Shown here in pieces: positions 1 through 8,965 of a stretch of DNA of 37,922 nt. A model generated the notes under the pieces. It saw only the letters and a list, made by a program, of their open reading frames with translations. It searched no databases and had not been told where the DNA came from. How positions within the stretch are numbered: the stretch's first letter is position 1; each line of letters opens with the position of its first letter. Origin of the DNA: Gemmatimonadaceae bacterium (GTDB lineage: Bacteria; Gemmatimonadota; Gemmatimonadetes; Gemmatimonadales; Gemmatimonadaceae); the NCBI GenBank assembly GCA_020846935.1, contig JADLCY010000004.1, positions 148,921 through 186,842 on the forward strand. The letters are read 5' to 3'. The translations under genes and the position numbers were made by a program.

Positions 1-3000
1 GCTGTTTGGCGCCGTGAAGCTCAGGCTGAGCTCACGCCACCGCACAAAGTCGCCGCGATCGTTCTGGTTCACGCCGTCGTACGGCGAGAGCGCCACCAGC
101 CCCAGCCACTTCTGCGCAGCGTCGTAGCGCTCCTGCGCGGTGGAGGCCGGGTTGAGCAGCGTGGCCGTCACCTTCGAGGCTTCCATCTTGTTGCGCCCCA
201 GAGACGGACTGGAGTTGCGGAAGGCATCGGTGAGATTGGTGACCGTGAAGTTCCCGGTCTTGTACTCGAACAGCGTCGACAGCTTCCAGCGCTTGGCCAC
301 GCGGACGCTGCCGCCAAATGCTCCCTGCCAGTCGGGCATCGGCTTTCCCTGATAGTGATCCAGGAAGTCGCCGTTGCCGTCGTCGTCGGCGCGCAGGAGC
401 CGGAGGTTGGTGGGGTTGATGGGGTTGGCCAGCGCGGCCAGCAGTTCGGCTTCGGTGGCCGGGCGCCCGGTGGTGCCTAACGTGAACGGCGTCTCGCCCG
501 GCTTGAGACATCCACCCATGGCCTGCGCCGCGGGATTTGAGTAGCTGGTGCACGGCGCCATGATCTTGGCTCCGAACAACGCGCCCGGCGCATAGCCTTC
601 GCGAATGAATCCGCGAATGCGGACGTACGACCCCTGGATCTTGATCGGGGGTGCCCCGCCCAGGCTCACCACGTTCTGGTGGAGGTACGAGCCGTTGGCG
701 AACAGGTCGATGGACAGGTTGGGCTTGTTGACCACGTAGCCCGTCACGCCCAGCTCCCACCCGCTTGCCTTGAGCTCACCGATGTTGGCCAGCTGCCGGG
801 CCGTGAAGCCGCCGGACAGCGGGAACTGCTTCTGCACCAGGGCGTCGGTGACCTTGCGCTGCCAGTTGGTCAGTGTGAGGCTCACGCGGTCGTTCAGGAA
901 GCCGGCCTCGGCCCCCGCTTCGATCTCCGTCGACACCTCAGGCTTGAGGTCCGGATTGCCCAGGTTGTCCGGCATGAGACCACCGCCGGTCGATGCCGCG
1001 AGTGGGCGATACGTGGTGAACTTGTCGAAGGCTCCCGGCTGACGACCCGAACGACCGACCGCCGCGCGAAGGCGCAGGGTCGACAACGCTCCCCACGTCC
1101 ACGACTGACGGTCGGACGGCACGATCGAAATGCTGGCTTTGGGATACAGCACGCCACCCGCGCTCTCGCCGAAGGCGCTGTTGTAGTCGTACCGGGCTCC
1201 GACCGTTCCGAAGATCCAGTCGTTCAGGCCCACCTGCTCCTGCACGAAGTACCCGGCATTCACCACCTTCACGAGCCCCTCGTACACGCTCGGCGTATTT
1301 CCTGCTCCCACCACTTCCAGACCGGGGCCGGGGAAGTTGCGGTTCGAACCGCCTTCGTTCCGTTGATCGGTGATGAAGCCCTGCCCGCCCACCACCAGCG
1401 TCGACTGGATGGCCGACCCAAACCGCCGATCCCAGCTCGACTTCACGTCCATCGTGTAGTTGCGCTGCCAGAGATCGTCCACGCTGCGCGATCCGTCCGG
1501 CGCGTTGATGGAGAATCGGTCGACCGCGTTGCCGAACGGGAGGAAACTCACGCCGCGCATCGACGTGTTGTCGAGGCCGAGCGTGGCGTCGAGGCTGAAC
1601 TCGGCGCTCGGCGCATAGCGGGCCGTCACTGCGCCCGTGTAGTGCGTCCCGTCCTGGAAGATCTCCTGCTGCAACGCCTCACGCACGGTGGTGCTGAGCG
1701 TGTTGCCGAACGGGTTCCCCATCCGCTTGCAGCGACCGTTGCCGGCAATGGCGTCCAGCGACTTGACGCCGTTGTCGTCCAGGCAGTAGCCCTGATCAGG
1801 GCGTGCGTACATGGCCTGTGAGTACGGCGAGTAGATGTTGTTCCCCCCGGAGACCAGCTCGTTATGCAGGAGCGAGTATCGCGACTGGAAGCCGATGTTG
1901 ATCTTCTCGCGCGGGAAGATGTTGAGGTTGAGCGTCGCCTGGTCGCGGCGGGCGACGTCGGTCTGGTCTCCTCCGCCCAGCTTGCTGGACGTGAACGGGC
2001 CATCCTCGAACTGGTGCCGTGCCCCCACGTAGTACGTCATGCGGTCCGTACCGCCGGTCACCGCGCCGCTGAAGACGTTCCCGTATCCCGTTTCGAACAG
2101 CTGCTTCGTCACGTTGTAGCTGAACGGGACGAATGGGGTGATGGTCTGGCTATAGAGCTTGCTCAGCAGGTCGGCCTGCGTCTGTGTGGTGGCAAAGCCG
2201 GCGTTGGGTGCCACGCGGTCGGGATACGCGATGGAAGACCGCTCGTAGTCGAAGCTCCACCGGGCCTCCCCCTGGCTCCCCTTCTTCGTGAAGATCTGGA
2301 TGACGCCGTTGGACGCCTCGGTTCCGTACAGCGTGGCCGCCGCCGCTCCCTTGAGCACTTCGATGCGTTCGATGGAGGTGGGGTCGATGTCGTCGAGACG
2401 CGACGTGCGATCGCCCGCGCCCGCTCCCGATCCACCGTTGTCCATGCGGATCCCATCGATATAGATGATGGGATTGTTGGACTGTGACAGCGACGCATTC
2501 CCGCGGATCCGGATGCGCCCGCCGGCACCGGTCATGCCGCTGGAGGGGAGGACGGAGACCCCAGGCACGCGCGCGGCAAGTGCTTCAGTGGGTGACTGGA
2601 TTGGCGCACTCCTGAGCTCGGCCAGGTCCACGCTGCCCACCGTGTTTCCCAGCTTCTTCGTCTCTACCGCCGTGCCCGTACCGGTGGTGACGACGGCCTC
2701 GAGCTGCAACGCCGACTGCTGCAGCTCAAACTCCACCCGTGCCGTTGCCCCCAGCGCGACGGGGACGCTCCGGGTGGACTGCGCATAGCCGATGAGTCGT
2801 ACGCGCACCTCGACCGTGCCGACCGGAACGTTGATGAGTCGAAAGGTCCCCGCCGCGCCGGTACTGACCCCGATGCCCGTCCCTACCACAAAGACTTGCG
2901 CGCTCGAGAGCGGCTGCTGCGTTCCGGCGTCGCGAACGATGCCTTCGATCGTGCCGCCGCTGGCGGTCGGTGCTGCCTGACCGCGGGCTGGTTGTGCGGT

Positions 3001-3069
3001 GCTGACCAGAGCCAGGGCGGCTCCGGCCAGAGCGAATCGTACGGTCCGTCTGACTGTTCTCGGGATCAT
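1..3069 (-). CDS. SusC/RagA-type TonB-dependent outer membrane receptor (partial, C-terminus beyond window)
   Basis: Outer-membrane gated porin that imports a large nutrient (oligosaccharide, peptide or siderophore-like) using TonB energy. The reading frame is open from ATG 3069 to the window edge (1023 codons). Residues 1-30 are a signal peptide ending near AQPARGQ. Residues about 40-115 are a carboxypeptidase-regulatory-like (CarboxypepD_reg) beta domain, typical of SusC/RagA proteins. A plug domain follows, with the family signature RIRIRGNASL followed by PIIYIDGIRMDN. The last residues in the window, RGDFVRWRELSLSFTAP, match the final beta-strands of SusC barrels, so only a few dozen residues are missing. 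GAGGG-like Shine-Dalgarno bases lie about 10 nt before ATG 3069. No SusD lipoprotein is visible; it would be downstream, outside the window. The substrate cannot be read from sequence. Confidence 0.93.
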   Translation of the reverse strand, partial: MIPRTVRRTVRFALAGAALALVSTAQPARGQAAPTASGGTIEGIVRDAGTQQPLSSAQVFVVGTGIGVSTGAAGTFRLINVPVGTVEVRVRLIGYAQSTRSVPVALGATARVEFELQQSALQLEAVVTTGTGTAVETKKLGNTVGSVDLAELRSAPIQSPTEALAARVPGVSVLPSSGMTGAGGRIRIRGNASLSQSNNPIIYIDGIRMDNGGSGAGAGDRTSRLDDIDPTSIERIEVLKGAAAATLYGTEASNGVIQIFTKKGSQGEARWSFDYERSSIAYPDRVAPNAGFATTQTQADLLSKLYSQTITPFVPFSYNVTKQLFETGYGNVFSGAVTGGTDRMTYYVGARHQFEDGPFTSSKLGGGDQTDVARRDQATLNLNIFPREKINIGFQSRYSLLHNELVSGGNNIYSPYSQAMYARPDQGYCLDDNGVKSLDAIAGNGRCKRMGNPFGNTLSTTVREALQQEIFQDGTHYTGAVTARYAPSAEFSLDATLGLDNTSMRGVSFLPFGNAVDRFSINAPDGSRSVDDLWQRNYTMDVKSSWDRRFGSAIQSTLVVGGQGFITDQRNEGGSNRNFPGPGLEVVGAGNTPSVYEGLVKVVNAGYFVQEQVGLNDWIFGTVGARYDYNSAFGESAGGVLYPKASISIVPSDRQSWTWGALSTLRLRAAVGRSGRQPGAFDKFTTYRPLAASTGGGLMPDNLGNPDLKPEVSTEIEAGAEAGFLNDRVSLTLTNWQRKVTDALVQKQFPLSGGFTARQLANIGELKASGWELGVTGYVVNKPNLSIDLFANGSYLHQNVVSLGGAPPIKIQGSYVRIRGFIREGYAPGALFGAKIMAPCTSYSNPAAQAMGGCLKPGETPFTLGTTGRPATEAELLAALANPINPTNLRLLRADDDGNGDFLDHYQGKPMPDWQGAFGGSVRVAKRWKLSTLFEYKTGNFTVTNLTDAFRNSSPSLGRNKMEASKVTATLLNPASTAQERYDAAQKWLGLVALSPYDGVNQNDRGDFVRWRELSLSFTAPNS

Positions 3070-3159
3070 GCAGAAATCCCTCGGGGATGGGGGGGGAACG
3101 ACGGTGGTTCGCCGCGACGAGCGGACGAACCGGGAACGAACTGCTCTGGGTCACGGCGA

Positions 3160-3852
3160 TCACGGTGGGGGCGGGGTTCCTCCACCACCGGGTGCATCGC
3201 CTCCCGCCACTCCCTGAGTGGCGCGAACGCCGATGAAGGCGACGATGGTGGCAACGGCGACCGAACCCACCGTCAGCATCGTACGGCGACGATCGATGCG
3301 TCGGCGCTCCACGAACGCGACGGCTGCGCTGGGTACCGCGATCCGCTCACCCACCCAGCGGATCGTCTGCGCCGTGAAAGCGGTGGTCGACGTTCTCACG
3401 CGCAACACGAGCGAATCGGCCGTGGCGTCGAGTACACCACCCTCGAGCGATGCCATCGCCGCGCCAAGCGGCCTGTTCATGGCCATGCCGCCTTCGGGCG
3501 TAAGCCGAACGCGCACGTCGGCCCCCGCATCAGGAACGCGACCAGCCACGGGGACATAGCGATAGCACCCAGCGGACATCAGGAGCACGAGCAGAGTCCC
3601 AGCGGCTTTCCGCTGGCTACGCGCCCTGTTCCGAACCGACCACGTCCATTGATATCGATAACGCGCATCCGTCGATCGTGTCGCAACAGGGAAGCACGTC
3701 GCATCTGGTGCTGTCCTCGCGCTTCTCCGGTCCTTCGAACGTGATCGCAAGCAATTTCCTCTCGTGAACCGACCGACGTGCGTGCGACCTCTGCCGCTGA
3801 CGAGCAAGAGGACTACGTGTGAGTGCGAGTAGTCGTTGTGGTTCGCATACAA
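3160..3852 (-). CDS. Small lipoprotein-like hypothetical protein, start unresolved
   Basis: Function not recognised. The credible part is the last ~135 codons: a hydrophobic run and lipobox-like LLVLLMSAGC (near 3560-3590), then a beta-rich segment with the pattern RVRLTPEGG...LEGGVLDATADSLVLRV, a second hydrophobic helix (TVGSVAVATIVAFIGV) and a Gly/Pro tail ending GGGGTPPPP. Such Gly/Pro-tailed small lipoproteins seem familiar from Gemmatimonadota, but I know no function. The frame is open up to ATG 3852, yet the first ~75 codons look noncoding (Arg/Ser/Thr-rich). I see no ATG, GTG or TTG just upstream of the signal-like segment, except a GTG inside it, which would give a very short signal. 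The start is therefore unknown, or the 5' end is damaged. It ends 90 bp before the receptor start on the same strand, so the two could be cotranscribed. Confidence 0.55.
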   Translation of the reverse strand: MYANHNDYSHSHVVLLLVSGRGRTHVGRFTRGNCLRSRSKDRRSARTAPDATCFPVATRSTDARYRYQWTWSVRNRARSQRKAAGTLLVLLMSAGCYRYVPVAGRVPDAGADVRVRLTPEGGMAMNRPLGAAMASLEGGVLDATADSLVLRVRTSTTAFTAQTIRWVGERIAVPSAAVAFVERRRIDRRRTMLTVGSVAVATIVAFIGVRATQGVAGGDAPGGGGTPPPP

Positions 3853-4165
3853 TTCCTTTCGGTGTAGCCGGGGATCGACGTAAAGGATTCTCCGACTCTG
3901 AGGTCCGCGTTAGGCCCCGGCGCCCCATCGCCGTCGTTCAGGCCGTGGCAGATCGTGCAACGGGCAGCCATTCAGACGCAGATTGCCTCAGACCCGTCCG
4001 GCATGACACCACCTGACACTTCGCTCCGCCGCACGTCCGGATTCGGCGGATCCTCTGGCGACGTGAACAACACCCGTGCACTCGGTTACGGCCCCGCGCC
4101 GCGGAGCGAACGTGTGGAGAATCCGTCCTGCGGAGGCTGGACCGGAAACGTTGTGAACCGGTCCT
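3853..4165. other. Intergenic region with a possible cytochrome c fragment
   Basis: About 310 bp without a convincing gene. On the minus strand a short frame starting at ATG 3971, just after a stop, reads MAARCTICHGLNDGDGAPGPN and continues to about 3850. CxxCH followed by G-DG--GPN resembles the haem-binding loop of a class I c-type cytochrome, but no signal peptide, upstream helix or distal Met ligand is visible. It is either a decayed remnant or chance. The region must also carry the promoter of the plus-strand helicase gene; I see no strong -35/-10 pair. Confidence 0.3.
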
Positions 4166-4209
4166 CCCCACGCGGAACGCCCACCGGCCAAGCGGGGTGT
4201 TCCGTGGGG
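4166..4209 (+). promoter_or_regulatory. Strong stem-loop in the helicase 5' leader
   Basis: The arm 4166-4182 pairs with 4195-4209. About 15 base pairs form with one 2-nt bulge (4172-4173) and one G-T wobble, closing a loop at 4183-4194. It ends 14 nt before ATG 4224 and contains an in-frame GTG (4197) that could otherwise be taken as the start. A hairpin so close to the ribosome site could control translation of an RNA helicase gene, possibly through unwinding by its own product. It could instead terminate an upstream transcript, but no U-run follows. Confidence 0.55.
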
Positions 4210-4223
4210 GCTTAGGTTGGGGA

Positions 4224-5864
4224 ATGGAGCCACCTGCGAATCGAGCGCCTGCCGCACCCGCCTTCATTGACCTCGGTCTCGACCAGCGTCTGGTCGAGGC
4301 GCTGGCCGGCCTCGGCTACGAAGAGCCCACCGAAATCCAGGCCGTCGCGATTCCCGTGCTGCTCGCGGGTCGTGACCTGATCGGTCAGGCCGCCACCGGC
4401 ACCGGCAAGACGGCGGCGTTTGCCCTGCCGCTCCTGCAACGACTCGCGACCACGACGCGGAAGCGAGGCGCCCCCGGCGCCCTGATCCTCGTGCCCACGC
4501 GCGAGCTGGCCATGCAGGTCGCCGAGGCCGTGCACCGCTACGGCCGTGCGCTCGGGATCACCGCGCTGCCGATCTACGGTGGCGCGTCGATGGATGGCCA
4601 GCTGCGCGCGCTCCGGCGGGGCGTCGATGTGGTCGTCGCGACGCCGGGCCGGGCCCTCGACCACCTGCAGCGCAAGTCGCTGCGCCTGGACGCGCTAGGC
4701 ACGGTGGTCCTCGACGAAGCCGACGAGATGATGGACATGGGCTTCGCCGAGGATCTCGAGGCCATCCTGTCCGCCACTCCGGTGGAGCGACAGACGGTAC
4801 TCTTTTCAGCGACGCTGGCTCCACGCGTGGTGGCCATCGCGAGCCGCTACCTGCGCGATCCCGTCCGCATCACCATCGCCCACGCGCCACGCGCTGCGAG
4901 CGACACGCCGCGCGTCAGGCAGGAGGCCTACATCGTCGCCCGCGCCCACAAGATCGCGGCTCTGGGCCGCGTGCTCGACGTGGAGCAACCGACGTCGGCG
5001 ATGATCTTCTGTCGTACGCGTACCGAGGTCGATGAGCTCACCGAGAAGCTCACGGCCAGGGGGCTGCGCGCATCGTCGCTGCATGGCGGACACACGCAGC
5101 AACAGCGGGACCGGGTGATGGCGGCGTTCCGAAGTCGAGGGATCGAGCTGCTCATCGCCACCGACGTGGCCGCGCGCGGACTCGACGTCAAACACGTGAG
5201 CCACGTCATCAACTACGACGTGCCGGCCGCCGCCGAGAGCTATGTGCACCGCATCGGGCGCACGGGCCGGGCCGGCCGCGAAGGCGTGGCGATCACCTTT
5301 GCGGAGCCGCGTGAGCATCGACAGCTGCGCACGATCGAGGCGGAGACGCGCACACGGATCACGGTCAAGCCCGTACCCAGCCTCGCCGACATGCGCGCGC
5401 GCCGACTCGAGACGATCCAGGCGAGCCTCCGCGAGACACTCGATGCGGGCAACCTGGACTCCGTGCGCGTGGTGGTGGAGACCCTGGCCGGAGAGTACGA
5501 CATCATGGACGTGGCCGCCGCGGCCGTGCGTCAGCTGATGGCCCAGGACGACGTCGACAGCGGCGATGACGTTCCGTTGGACGCGCCCGTGGCGCGCAAG
5601 TCCGCACGACGCGAGGTAGCCGGGCCGCGCGAGCGGCTCTTCATTGGTGGTGGTCGCAAGCTCAAGATCCGGCCCGGTGACATCGTCGGCGCCATTGTCA
5701 CGCATACCCACCTCGATGCAAAGAGCCTGGGCAGTATCGTGATCCTCGACCGACATTCGCTCATCGACGTACCAGCCGATTCCGCGACTCTCGTGATCGA
5801 GGCGCTGGAACGGGCAGGCATCAAGGGCAAGAAGCTCACTGTTCGCCGCGACACGAAGCGCTAA
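4224..5864 (+). CDS. DEAD-box ATP-dependent RNA helicase with DbpA-type RNA-binding domain (CsdA/DeaD-like)
   Basis: Unwinds short RNA duplexes with ATP; relatives act in ribosome assembly, cold adaptation and mRNA decay in the cytoplasm. Counting from ATG 4224 (546 aa), the motifs are: Q motif region 32-40, Walker A AATGTGKT 56-63, PTREL 91-95, DEAD 164-167, SAT 195-197, ARGLD around 317-321 and HRIGRTGR 342-349. A linker is followed by a C-terminal DbpA-like domain (about 470-546, starting RERLFIGGGRKLKI), which in DbpA/CsdA relatives binds structured RNA. ATG 4224 is preferred over in-frame GTG 4197, because the GTG lies inside a stable hairpin and GGTTGGGGA precedes the ATG. The gene stands alone, with argJ 83 bp downstream. 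Helicase identity is secure; the exact cellular RNA target is unknown. Confidence 0.95.
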   Translation: MEPPANRAPAAPAFIDLGLDQRLVEALAGLGYEEPTEIQAVAIPVLLAGRDLIGQAATGTGKTAAFALPLLQRLATTTRKRGAPGALILVPTRELAMQVAEAVHRYGRALGITALPIYGGASMDGQLRALRRGVDVVVATPGRALDHLQRKSLRLDALGTVVLDEADEMMDMGFAEDLEAILSATPVERQTVLFSATLAPRVVAIASRYLRDPVRITIAHAPRAASDTPRVRQEAYIVARAHKIAALGRVLDVEQPTSAMIFCRTRTEVDELTEKLTARGLRASSLHGGHTQQQRDRVMAAFRSRGIELLIATDVAARGLDVKHVSHVINYDVPAAAESYVHRIGRTGRAGREGVAITFAEPREHRQLRTIEAETRTRITVKPVPSLADMRARRLETIQASLRETLDAGNLDSVRVVVETLAGEYDIMDVAAAAVRQLMAQDDVDSGDDVPLDAPVARKSARREVAGPRERLFIGGGRKLKIRPGDIVGAIVTHTHLDAKSLGSIVILDRHSLIDVPADSATLVIEALERAGIKGKKLTVRRDTKR

Positions 5865-5947
5865 CCGCGCACCCGCTGCACCCGCACACCCGCTCGACGC
5901 GTACCCGCTCACCCGTTTGCGCTCCTACACTCCTGCCACCTCCGCCC

Positions 5948-7120
5948 GTGCCGTTCCACGAAGTGCCCCGCTTTCCGCGCGGCTTTCGTTGCGCGAGTCG
6001 CAACGTAGGCCTCAAGCCGAGCGCGCCCGATCTCGCCTTGTTCGCCAGCGACGTCGATGCGGCGGCAGCGGCCATCTTCACCCGCAATCACTTCCCCGGT
6101 GCACCCATCATTCTCGGTCGCGAGACCATGCGTGGCGGCACGCTGCGCGCGATCGTGGCCAACAGCAAGTGCTCCAACGTCGCGACCGGTGAGGCCGGCG
6201 TGGCCAACGCGCGGCGTATGGCGGCGGCGTGTGCGGCCGAAGTCGGCACGACGGCTGACCGCGTGCTCGTGAGTTCGACCGGCGTGATCGGCGTCCCGCT
6301 CCCGATCGAGAAGATCGAGCGCGGCATCGTCGGCATGGCCGGCGACCTGCAGGTCGATCCGCTCGTCGGCGCGACCGGCATCATGACAACCGACACGCAT
6401 CCCAAAGCCTGTTCGGCGGCGATTCCCGGCAGCGACGCCGTCATCACGTGGGTGGCCAAGGGATCCGGCATGATCGAGCCGAACATGGCGACCATGCTGG
6501 CCTACATTTTCACCGATGCACGGGTCGATGCACATGACCTCGACCGGTTGCTGCGGCAGGCCGCGCACTCGACGTTCAACATGTTGTCCGTGGATACGGA
6601 CACCAGCACCTCGGACACCTGCGTGATGCTCGCGAACGGTCACGCCGGGGCCGTCGACGTCGGCGCCCTTGCAGACACGCTGCTGGCCGGCTGCACACGC
6701 ATGACGGAGACGCTGGCCCGCGATGGCGAGGGCGCTCAGCACCTGCTTCGCGTCCATGTGCGTGGCGCGGCGTCGGAGGCGGACGCGCGCACCGTGGCCA
6801 AGGCCATAAACAACTCGCCACTCATCAAGACGATGGTGCACGGCGCCGACCCCAATGTCGGCCGTCTGCTGATGGCCGTCGGCAAGTGCTTCGATTGCAC
6901 GATCGACCCGGCGTCGACGGACGCGTGGGTCAACGGGTATCAGGTCGTTGGCGGTGGCCGTCGACTCGTGTTTGACGACGCCGTCGTGCGACAGGCGCTG
7001 TCCGTGGACGTCGTGGACCTGGAGGTCACGCTCGGCGTCGGCACAGCGAGCGCCACCGCGTACGGGTGCGACCTCACGCGCGGCTACGTGGACGAAAATG
7101 CGGCCTACTACAGCTCCTGA
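5948..7120 (+). CDS. argJ: Arginine biosynthesis glutamate N-acetyltransferase (ornithine acetyltransferase)
   Basis: Transfers the acetyl group from N-acetylornithine to glutamate, closing the cyclic arginine pathway; many members also make N-acetylglutamate from acetyl-CoA. The product (390 aa, usual length) shows family landmarks: VSSTGVIGVPLP at 108-119 (oxyanion region) and GIMTTDTHPK at 144-153, where family members cleave themselves before a Thr that becomes the nucleophile. Further C-terminal are GSGMIEPNMATML and the KTMVHGADPNVGRLL block, ending in a short SS tail. The start is GTG 5948. The upstream 83 bp is pyrimidine-rich with short ACCCGCT-like repeats and no obvious ribosome site, so the start is less sure than the family. 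No other arginine gene is in the window. A hydrolase gene follows after 3 bp, implying cotranscription. Confidence 0.96.
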   Translation: MPFHEVPRFPRGFRCASRNVGLKPSAPDLALFASDVDAAAAAIFTRNHFPGAPIILGRETMRGGTLRAIVANSKCSNVATGEAGVANARRMAAACAAEVGTTADRVLVSSTGVIGVPLPIEKIERGIVGMAGDLQVDPLVGATGIMTTDTHPKACSAAIPGSDAVITWVAKGSGMIEPNMATMLAYIFTDARVDAHDLDRLLRQAAHSTFNMLSVDTDTSTSDTCVMLANGHAGAVDVGALADTLLAGCTRMTETLARDGEGAQHLLRVHVRGAASEADARTVAKAINNSPLIKTMVHGADPNVGRLLMAVGKCFDCTIDPASTDAWVNGYQVVGGGRRLVFDDAVVRQALSVDVVDLEVTLGVGTASATAYGCDLTRGYVDENAAYYSS

Positions 7121-7123
7121 GTC

Positions 7124-7795
7124 ATGACGAGCCGGGCCCTGACGATCGAGACCGCACGCGGAACCGTGAGCGCGTTGCTCGACATGCCAGAGCGCACGCC
7201 GTCGTTTGTCTACGTGATGGCCCACGGTGCGGGCGCAGGCATGCGTCACGCCTTTCTGCATGCGGTGGCCGCCGGGCTCGTGGCGCGCGGCGCGGGTTGC
7301 CTGCGCTACCAGTTTCCGTACATGGAGGCCGGTAAGTCCCGGGTAGACCCGCCGGACGTGGCCGTGGACACGGTGAACCGCGCCGTTGCCACGGCCGCGG
7401 CCCTGGTCGCCGGCGCTCCGCTCGTTGCGGGTGGAAAGTCGTTCGGTGGTCGCATGACCTCGGAAGCGCAGTCCCGCGCCCCAATGGCCGGTGTGCGCGG
7501 GCTCGCGTTCCTCGGGTTTCCATTGCACCCACCGGGGAACCCGGGCCTTGGACGCGCGGAGCACCTGAAGGCTGTGCACGTGCCGATGTTGTTCCTGCAG
7601 GGCACCCGCGATGAGTTCGCCAGACTTGACCTGCTCCAGCCGCTCGTTGCCTCGCTCGGTGACTCGGCGAAGCTCGTGCTCACTGCAGACGGTGACCATT
7701 CGTTCAACGTCCGCAGGAAGCTGAGCGGCCACACGAACGCCGAGGTCCTCGATCAGCTGCTGGATACGCTGGTGTTCTGGTCGGTCGCGCTCTGA
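7124..7795 (+). CDS. Alpha/beta hydrolase of the Tex30/KANL3 (dienelactone hydrolase-like) group
   Basis: Predicted cytoplasmic serine hydrolase of 223 aa without signal peptide. Visible features: the oxyanion-region VMAHGAGAGM at 31-40, the RYQFPY strand at 61-66, the nucleophile elbow GKSFGGR with Ser106, the acid region LFLQGTRDEFA and the histidine DGDHSFNV. This arrangement matches the small Tex30/KANL3-type hydrolases, whose substrates are mostly unknown. The gene begins 3 bp after argJ and is almost certainly in the same transcript, but nothing links it functionally to arginine synthesis. It faces the convergent PstS-like gene 120 bp downstream. Confidence 0.85.
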   Translation: MTSRALTIETARGTVSALLDMPERTPSFVYVMAHGAGAGMRHAFLHAVAAGLVARGAGCLRYQFPYMEAGKSRVDPPDVAVDTVNRAVATAAALVAGAPLVAGGKSFGGRMTSEAQSRAPMAGVRGLAFLGFPLHPPGNPGLGRAEHLKAVHVPMLFLQGTRDEFARLDLLQPLVASLGDSAKLVLTADGDHSFNVRRKLSGHTNAEVLDQLLDTLVFWSVAL

Positions 7796-7915
7796 TCGCC
7801 GACTGGGCCGTCGAGGTGTTCACGGCGGCAGGTCGTACCCGCTCACGCGTCGGGTGCTCCCCCGCAAGCGGGAACTGGCGCGGCTCCGCAGGACGACAGC
7901 CGGCCGTGCGCGCGA

Positions 7916-8728
7916 TCAGGGGACCGGCAACGCGCCCGCGCTGACAATCACTCGCTGCCCTGTGGTGCTGCGCGCGAACGACACAAAGCGCTGCACCGCC
8001 GGTGTGGCACGCGGGCCCGTCACAAGGAACGCCGGTCGAACGAGCCGATAGCGCCCCGCCGTCACCTCGGTGACGGTGGGAGCCACACCGTCGATGCTGA
8101 TCGCGCGCATGGCGCCCAGGGCCTGTTGAACGACCGTGCTGGTCGTCACGCCGATTGCTCCCGGGCGTGAGCGGATGGCGCGCGCCATGTCGTCGGTCGT
8201 CTCGACCACGGCAACGTTAGGCGGGACGGCAAGTCCGCGCAGACAGCCGATCCCCTCACGGATCACCTCGGTGTCCACTTCGGTCTCGGGTCGCAGCACC
8301 GGGAGCACGTCGAGCGCCGAGCCTCCGAACGCATTCCAGCGCGTGGCAGTGCCGCCAAACGCCTGACAGATCTGCGTCGACGTCAGGCCGTTGACGGTTA
8401 CCATCGGATGCACGGCGAACACGACGGGCGTGACCGCCACGCGATGCGCCGTCATGTTCTGGCGCGCCAGCGCGGCGGTGTCGAGGCCGTGACTGGCCAG
8501 GGCGATCTGGATCGCACCACGCGCGAGTGCGTCGATCCGCGCGCGGCTGCCGAGCCCGTCGCCGAACGTGACGACCGTGGAGGGATCGACCTCCTGGAAA
8601 GCGGCGGCCAGCGCTCGCGCCAGTGGCATCACGCCGTTGGAGCCATCGATGCGGACGGTATCGCGTGCCTGTGAGCGCACCGAGAACGGTACGAACACGG
8701 CGACCATCAACCACCAGTGACGGCGCAT
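7916..8728 (-). CDS. PstS-like periplasmic substrate-binding protein
   Basis: Secreted solute-binding protein (270 aa) of the phosphate-binding-like fold. An N-terminal signal (MRRHWWLMVAVFVPFSVRSQA) is followed by VRIDGSNGVMPLARALAAAF, the typical PstS opening in which a Ser/Gly loop holds the oxyanion. Next come a GLGSRARIDALARG segment, ICQAFGGTATRWNAFG (the region that reads IFxGxIxxWN in PstS) and a C-terminal VQRFVSFARSTTGQRVI helix. The start is ATG 8728; the same frame stays open far upstream, but that part is antisense to the peptidase gene. No pstCAB or phoU genes are nearby, so this is a stand-alone binding protein, perhaps for phosphate or another oxyanion, or a signalling component. 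Cys residues in CLRGL and ICQAF could form a disulphide. Confidence 0.82.
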   Translation of the reverse strand: MRRHWWLMVAVFVPFSVRSQARDTVRIDGSNGVMPLARALAAAFQEVDPSTVVTFGDGLGSRARIDALARGAIQIALASHGLDTAALARQNMTAHRVAVTPVVFAVHPMVTVNGLTSTQICQAFGGTATRWNAFGGSALDVLPVLRPETEVDTEVIREGIGCLRGLAVPPNVAVVETTDDMARAIRSRPGAIGVTTSTVVQQALGAMRAISIDGVAPTVTEVTAGRYRLVRPAFLVTGPRATPAVQRFVSFARSTTGQRVIVSAGALPVP

Positions 8729-8850
8729 CGTGCCTCCGGGTGAATGAGCTTCCTCGCCCGCATCGGCCTCGACCGGCCGGAGCTTCGGGGACAGGCGAGC
8801 CACGCAGTCTCGACGATCGGAATGGGCGGAGCCATCGCCGACGCCAAGCG

Positions 8851-8878
8851 TTGCTGGCCCGTGGGCCGCACGTAGAAT
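8851..8878 (+). promoter_or_regulatory. Candidate sigma70-type promoter for the prolyl oligopeptidase gene
   Basis: TTGCTG (8851-8856) and TAGAAT (8873-8878) are separated by 16 bp, with the -10 box one base from consensus. It lies about 90-100 bp before the peptidase start, in the 237-bp region between the divergent PstS-like and peptidase genes. Sequence inspection only. Confidence 0.4.
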
Positions 8879-8965
8879 AGCAGGGAAGCTCGGGCCGGGC
8901 GCCGCCCTTGTCGACGCGCGACCGACCTGCCCAGTGCCCTCGCACCTCGCCGCCCCAATCCCGAG

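Noticed and set aside
679-1821. Plus-strand 380-codon frame inside the TonB receptor
   Set aside because: Shadow of the receptor gene; low-complexity Arg/Val/His composition and no family features.
5865-5947. Short ACCCGCT-like repeats before argJ
   Set aside because: Irregular spacing and only a few copies; no sign of CRISPR or other organised repeat.
5909-7732. Minus-strand 607-codon frame across argJ and the hydrolase
   Set aside because: Antisense shadow of two clear genes; His/Arg/Gly-rich and without motifs.
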